A stretch of 64,000 nucleotides of DNA, from positions 7,765,001 to 7,829,000 of the forward strand of contig CM072340.1 of NCBI GenBank assembly GCA_036874045.1, given 5' to 3'. The notes under the pieces are model-generated. The model was not told where the DNA came from and did not search any database. It saw only the letters and a program-made list of their open reading frames with translations. The DNA is from Cymodocea nodosa (taxonomy: Eukaryota; Streptophyta; Magnoliopsida; Alismatales; Cymodoceaceae). Position numbers and translations under genes: made by a program. This document shows, in pieces, positions 58,580-64,000 of this stretch; the stretch's first letter is position 1, and every line of letters begins with the position of its first letter.

Positions 58580-58786
58580 TTGGACTTTAACGAAATCCTT
58601 AGGGGTGTAGCTAACCTTTCTTTAAAAGAGAACGAAGATATGGCTGCTCTAGTAGAAAAACCATTAGGGGAAATTCTATATCTTGAATTAGTTGATGAAC
58701 CTTCATGTATTCGATCGCCATACTTTGAGGGAGATAGGTTTGAACTGAAATCTAATTATATTAGTCAATTGCCACACTTTCATGTA
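58580..58786 (+). pseudogene. Gypsy-1 Gag, N-terminal fragment
   Basis: Aligns with Gypsy-2 Gag from DFNEILRGVANLSLKEN through ISQLPHFH. It is cut at about 58784 by minus-strand LTR sequence, and the rest is not found in the window. It confirms that gag follows ORF3 in two copies of this gypsy family. Confidence 0.8.
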
Positions 58787-59633
58787 TGTAAGATCATATG
58801 GCTACACAAGACGGGGGTGAATTGTGTTTTTCAACATTTTCGATTATAATTGAAACTTCAAACTTAAAAACAATTCGAGACATTATTTTCATAAAATCAT
58901 TTTTATTCGAGGTTTCAATTACAAAGTACAATTCAATTCTCCTCAGAAATTGTAGATGCAATTATATCAATACCATGTTTCATCTATACAATTTCATAAC
59001 TACAAATATAGAAAACTAATGTGCGAAATTTAAAATGTTTCTCCCTATTTGAGATCTTTCTTCTTCTTCTTCTTCTTTTTCTTCTTCAGCAATTCTTTAG
59101 TGACGAATATCTTGTCTTTCTCTACTTCACTGAATTTATTTTCTCCGGATACTTCAGATCTTCAGTGACATAAATCTTACCTTTTTCTGCTTCACTAAAT
59201 TTTCTTCCATCTGAGAGCTTTTTCCCAAAAGGTGTTTTTGATCCCTAAAAAGATTTTTTGTTTGATGTGCAGGGATAACTGTTCAACGAGAATTCTATGC
59301 CTTTTATATTGTAGTTTCATTTAATGCATATCCTCCACGTTTAATCACTATTAGTCTTCCACTTCTTCACGTCTTTTCTTTTTCCTTCATCCAAATACAA
59401 ATGTTCTGACCCATGTTTTCTTTTCGAATTTACATTAATCATCAATCCTGGATCTTTGAAAAATCTCCTGCAAAATAAACTTTCTCGTCTAAAATTTTTC
59501 ATCAAGTGTAATAAGAAATCGTTACTTCAATGTTAACTAAACGAGTAACACAAGTAGATATATACTTAATGTTTCTAACTTAACGAGTTCCTCATGTGCC
59601 AACTCACGTGACAAGTACTGTAGCTAACTCAAC
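58787..59633 (-). repeat. Family A copia LTR, 3' part, minus strand
   Basis: Reverse complement of family A LTR positions equivalent to about 975-1824 of Copia-1. It starts TGTAAGATCATATGG (the LTR end) and includes the (CTT)n-rich stretch at about 59060-59085. It is cut in the motif array at CTAACTCAAC, where Gypsy-3 LTR sequence begins. No target duplication can be shown. Confidence 0.85.
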
Positions 59634-60546
59634 AAATGTTTGGGGTTGTTAAGTTAAATCAAAAAAACTTGTATATCAATAATTACTTTTAGAAATAAAC
59701 AAACAACCTTTCACACAAATTAGCTATTAAATCCAATTTGTGTTTTTAACTACAAGTGCACAGTGTATATTGTATTAGTGTTCAAGTACAGGTCGAACCC
59801 ATAGAGATTGAGTAAGAATTGTATACTATTTCAATTTTTATACTAGAGTTTATGTGTGTATAGTAAACACTCCATTGAGTTACAGTTAACTCAATGGGCC
59901 TAGTTCGTGGAGTTAAGGCTAACTCAATAGACTAACCTCGTGGACTTATAGTTAGCTCCACGAGCCTATCTTTCAAGTTAAATACTACTATTTACAGAGG
60001 AATATGGTCAACCATTGGGCAGTTCCATAGAGTGTAAACATTCATTAAGTGTAAATAACATCAAAATATATACTTAATGTTTCTAACTTCACGAGTTCCT
60101 CATGTGCCAACTCACATGACAAGTATTGTAGCTAACTCAACAAATGTTTGGGGTTGTTAAGTTCAATCAAAAAAACATGTATATCAATAATTACTTTTAG
60201 AAATAAACAAACAACCTTTCACACAAATTAGCTATTAAATCCAATTTGTGTTTTTAACTACAAGTGCACAGTGTATATTGTATTAGTGTGCAAGTACAAG
60301 TCGAACCCATAGAGATTGAGTAAGACTTGTGTACTATTTCAATTTTTATACTAGAGTTTATGTGTGTATAGTAAACACTCCGTTGAGTTATAGTTAACTC
60401 AATGGGCCTAGTTCGTGGAGTTATGGCTAACTCAACAGACTAACCTCGTGGACTTACAGTTAACTCCACGAGCCTATCTTTCAAGTTAAATACTGCTATT
60501 TACAAAGGAATATGGCCAACCATTGGGCGGTTCCATAGAGTGTAAA
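59561..60546. repeat. 508-bp tandem duplication across a copia/gypsy LTR junction
   Basis: Copy one starts at 59561 and copy two at 60069. Each begins with about 73 bases of family A LTR and continues through the junction at CTCAAC|AAATG into gypsy LTR, up to GGTTCCATAGAGTGTAAA. The junction existed before the duplication. The copies differ by scattered substitutions. Confidence 0.85.
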
Positions 60547-62098
60547 TAACATTAATTAAGCTCTTTAATGTTAGTTAATATTAGATTTATCATTAAGCAA
60601 CACTAACATTCAGATATTTCAGATAGTAACCATTAAAATCTTTAAGTATCTAGAACGAATCAATTTCTGTAAATAGTAAACTATTTTCTATTTTTTGAAT
60701 CAAACTGACATAAAACATTCACAATACTGACAATTATAACATTGATCACGATACAAAACAAACAATACAACACTGTAATGCTAAATACTAGCACAGATAA
60801 GTTGTTGTTTTTGGTATTTTTGTTTTGATATGTTCTTGAAGATGAGCGAAGCTGAAATGTAAAAATCTCTATCGATAGTAAAAACTTCTGTCACTACATG
60901 CGACGCGATTACACCATTGAAAACTTAACCACTTACAATCTTGTCTCCTCTCCCTATAGAATCGCAAGTCCAAAATTGCAAGATAATCTCCTCTTCAGCA
61001 TATTAGCATCAACCTGAAACCAAGGCTAGAAGCTTTACGATCTCCTGAGATATGAGTCGGTGCTTGGTGAAAATGGCTTCCCTTCCCGCAACGCGATTAC
61101 TCCTCACAATGGTTGTCAGGCACCGTGTTTTGCTCGGAATCAACCTGACATCAACAAAGTATCCTCATAGACCTCCGATGGTTGGTGATTATGGTGGTGG
61201 TGTGGAGCATTAGGAAACTTCTGATGCCTCCTGTAGTTAGCACGATTCTCCAACACACTTTGCACACACTTTTTCTTCGTCTTTTATATTTATTTCAATG
61301 GTAACTGCTTCTACTTAAATGATCGGTTGGATTTCCTTCGTTCATATCAATGATGGTGATTTCTCCTTCATTCCACAAGTGAATTCCTACATGATATGTG
61401 CAATCATGGTTGTCCTTTGAATTTCCTGTTTCTGCAACTCCTACAATGGCATATTAGAAAATAAATGGTCTGTGGAGTTACAGATAACTCAGCGGACTTA
61501 CTTCGTTAATTTAACTATAAAACACGTGCAATAAAGAAATAAACTACTAACACAATGCATTACCTTAGTGTGTATTCATGTAACTCAACGCGTACAGTAA
61601 TGCTAACTTAACGAGTTATACACGTGCAGCTCACGTGACATAATAAAGCATATAAATTCAACATGTGCATAAATCTAACTTAAAGAGTTCAGATATTTCA
61701 GATACTTATGAACCTAACTATCCGATGCCCACATGCATTTCGGATAGTTAGCAGATAACTCACTAAAAATCCACTTAAGTCATGCATTCAGGTTTCAACA
61801 TATGTATTCCAAGAAATAATAAAATATTCGTTTTAAAACATAACTATCTAGTACATTAAACATAACTCTTCAAAATAATAAAAAATTCAGATACTAAAGA
61901 ATTAAAAACCTGTAATTTACCGATAGTTTAGAAATGTACTTAATTAATGCTAATTCCTGGAAATTATGTAGATTCTTTCATTAAAGCATATAATAGTGCA
62001 ATTATAACATAACAGCTTAATTCTCATATGATAAGCTAAATATTTTACAATTAACCATCATTTAATCGTTAATATTATGCACTTTTTCATTCTAAACA
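59647..62098 (-). repeat. Gypsy-3 LTR (family G), minus strand
   Basis: Read on the minus strand it runs from TGTTTAGAATG (ending at 62098) to CTTAACA (59647), about 2.45 kb including the internal duplication. U3 is homologous to 43739-44350. A minus-strand TATA (AATATAAAAG) lies at 61281-61290, followed by a GC-richer block (about 61020-61260). Near the end is GGGTTCGACTTGTACTTGCA, like the end of the Gypsy-0 LTR. CGTTGAGTTA and CGTGGAGTTA motifs lie in the last 400 bases and CGGATAGTTA types near the start. No primer site is readable beyond the end. Confidence 0.75.
61281..61290 (-). promoter_or_regulatory. TATA box of Gypsy-3 LTR
   Basis: Minus-strand AATATAAAAGACG, about 800 bases inside the LTR, before the GC-richer R-like block. 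Confidence 0.45.
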
Positions 62099-63961
62099 CT
62101 TCCCCCATACTTAAATTTTGCTAGTCCCTTAGCAAACTACTAAGATCTAGCTAGTTGGTCTTTCTACAGTGCTAGAATTAATTCTTCTTCTTCCTTTTTT
62201 ATCTTCAGAATACATAAATTAGATTACTATAAAGATATTCTATATTTTTAAGTAATCTGTTTAACATTGTTCTCTCCTCTTAATCCTACAAATATATTTA
62301 AAACATATGTAAATTACATACAAAATATATTAGCATCATCTAGGCGGTACTTATATTATCAATTTTTCTTCTTTCCAAACATCTTTATCTTGAATTTTTC
62401 AAATATGATTTCCAGAATAAATTTCAACTACACACGAATCAAAACATAATCCAATTCAATATAATTAAAACAAGTAGAATAAGGAATTGTATCTCAAATA
62501 AACAACTTCAAAAGTCTATTCTAGATTCATACTTCAATAATCCTAGATAACAAAAAATATACTTGATTCAAAAAAATATTTGTATTTCACAAAACACTTT
62601 TATCTTTTCAAAACAGTATATGCATATTTGTACTTTAAAAGTTAATTTGAAAAACTTGAAGTATACAAGAGCTTTCTAATGTACCCATGTATCGAGCTTT
62701 CAGTCAACAATCCCAGATCTGATCAGGATCTTAGGTTGCTAGATTTAAAGAGTCCTTTTTCAGGTCAACAATCCTTACATACCAATCTGCTCAAGTACAA
62801 AAGGCTTGTGACCAAACAAGTCAATAAACTCTCAAAGTTTTTCTCTTTTTTTCCTCTTTTTTTCATTTCAACACAGTATATATATGTATTTCATTAATAT
62901 AGATGCAATAAAAAACAAATCTCATATAGTCTTGCATTTATTCTTTATTGAAAATATGAATCCATATCAATAAGCTCATACTTTTTTTGTAGTTTAATAA
63001 GATCTACACATAAATCATTCTACAAGTTTAATCAATCAAATTAAATATATCATTGATCATATGTATTTCATTTAATCTGAAAATCAACATTTCAGCTCTT
63101 TTAGGAATTCAGATCATTTATTGAGTTTCAGTTAAATATCTTGTTACTTCTTTAAAATCGTGAAACTATTAAACTCATAAAATTCAGTAAAAACATAAAG
63201 TACTATATCAGATTTGTATTGATAGTAAAATTTGTAGCATCTTATATAAGATTATAAATATAACATTCAAGTAGTTACAGTGCTAAAAAAATTTTTAACA
63301 GTTCTAATTATTGGATAGTTACAAGAAATTTCGGTTAGTTACAACATATTCATAAAAAAAAAATTTCAATTTCCACAAGAATTTGCAGTACCATTCTAAT
63401 TCCTCTAATAAACAAAATTACTTGGCTGCTAACCTAATTACCTCCCCCTCATACCTACATTTTGCATTGTCTTCAATGTAAAAGATTTTACAGTAAATAC
63501 AGTAAATGTTAGCAGGCATGAATATTGTTTCGTTGACTTAGTACCTAACTCAATGAACTTAATTCGTTGAGTTAATGAATAACTCCACGAACTGAGTTTA
63601 AATGTAAATTCAGGATAAGTAATCAAGTATATACCTTGTTCTTTGTATCTCTTTCAATATCCTTCGACTTTTGATTTTGAAAAACATTTCATTCACACAT
63701 AAAAGCAAAATATATAGCAAAATAACAATTAACAACAAAATAGATATTGTTAATTCAGTGTCTTGTGTGGAACCCAGGCTCCTATGTCTTTGGTGGCTCA
63801 CAAGCAAGCCAGTTGGTTTCCCAGAATAGATACCAACAAACTGGATTGATATTTTGTGTTTTTTTCTTCTAGTAAATAAAATAAAACATAACTAAAGTTT
63901 TTTTTTCCTTTTTTTTCTTTAAAAATAAATGTAGATTACACATAATAGTAAAAGCACAGAA
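62099..63961 (-). other. Gypsy-3 3' region, minus strand
   Basis: Inverted copy of the Gypsy-2 3' region (41970-43738). The purine tract lies next to the LTR at 62099-62110 (CTTCCCCCATAC), the second tract at about 63441-63456 (CCTCCCCCTCATACC), and the copia-spacer-like part at about 62160-63300. The copies differ by substitutions and small indels. No ORF is seen. Confidence 0.8.
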
Positions 63962-64000
63962 TCACACTTTAAGAACATGATTGAAAAGTAGTAACAAATG
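63962..64000 (-). CDS. End of second F-box-associated-like ORF (partial)
   Basis: Thirteen codons with stop, reading HLLLLFNHVLKV on the minus strand. They match the last codons of 41262-41969 with one change (Leu to Val) and the same stop position. The body lies beyond the window. The captured ORF is therefore part of the element family and not a one-off. Confidence 0.5.
   Translation of the reverse strand, partial: HLLLLFNHVLKV

Noticed and set aside
61020-61260. Possible host exon in a GC-richer block
   Set aside because: It lies inside the Gypsy-3 LTR downstream of its minus-strand TATA box, like the equivalent block of Gypsy-0, and has no long ORF.

Overview
The window is plant nuclear heterochromatin. 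It is AT-rich, it contains no host gene that I can identify with confidence, and it is built almost entirely of LTR retrotransposons nested in one another. The evidence is copia Gag-Pol with iMet primer sites and 3' purine tracts next to TG...CA LTRs (SIRE/Maximus-like), together with gypsy Gag and Pol of the Athila/Tat type with a tRNA-Asp-like primer site. The elements point to a seed plant, probably a eudicot with a large genome. I cannot name the species.

Names used here. Copia family A: Copia-1 (1-1824, tail and 3' LTR), Copia-2 (1825-8554 and 28079-28674), Copia-B (13517-26646, complete), solo LTR D (50309-52045) and a minus-strand LTR piece (58787-59633). Copia family C: Copia-C (31010-52681). 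Gypsy family G: Gypsy-1 (28675-31009 and 52682-58786), Gypsy-2 (33304-44996, inside Copia-C) and Gypsy-3 (minus strand, 59647-64000 and beyond). A different gypsy, Gypsy-0, lies at 8555-13516 and 26647-28078.

Order of nesting. Gypsy-1 is the outer layer. Copia-2 ends inside it, and Copia-1 and Gypsy-0 lie inside Copia-2. Copia-B sits in the Gypsy-0 reverse transcriptase with target duplication GTATG. Copia-C sits in Gypsy-1 at the RT/RNase H boundary with duplication AGATT. Solo LTR D sits in the 3' LTR of Copia-C with duplication CGATG. Copia-C has lost its pol, and Gypsy-2 lies in that place. At the right end Gypsy-1 Gag is cut by minus-strand LTR material that leads into Gypsy-3.

The unusual content is what the copia and gypsy elements share. 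(1) Five copies of a long third ORF, resembling the 'putative plant transposon protein' family, occur in two copia families and one gypsy family. Four of the five keep their reading frame from end to end and are broken only by nonsense codons. (2) Promoter-like regions in LTRs and in front of internal ORFs carry dense arrays of a 10-mer that I read as CGNNNAGTTA, on both strands, with a middle triplet that differs between families. (3) More than 1 kb of non-coding spacer is shared between the copia pol-ORF3 gap and the 3' region of the gypsy elements. (4) Gypsy-2 has the odd order pol, ORF3, gag, captured F-box-associated-like ORF, purine tract, LTR. Together these suggest a set of retrotransposons that exchange a regulatory cassette (array, promoter and ORF3) across superfamilies. 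Most nonsense changes that can be compared between copies are C-to-T, mainly CAG to TAG, as expected after long methylation of CHG sites.
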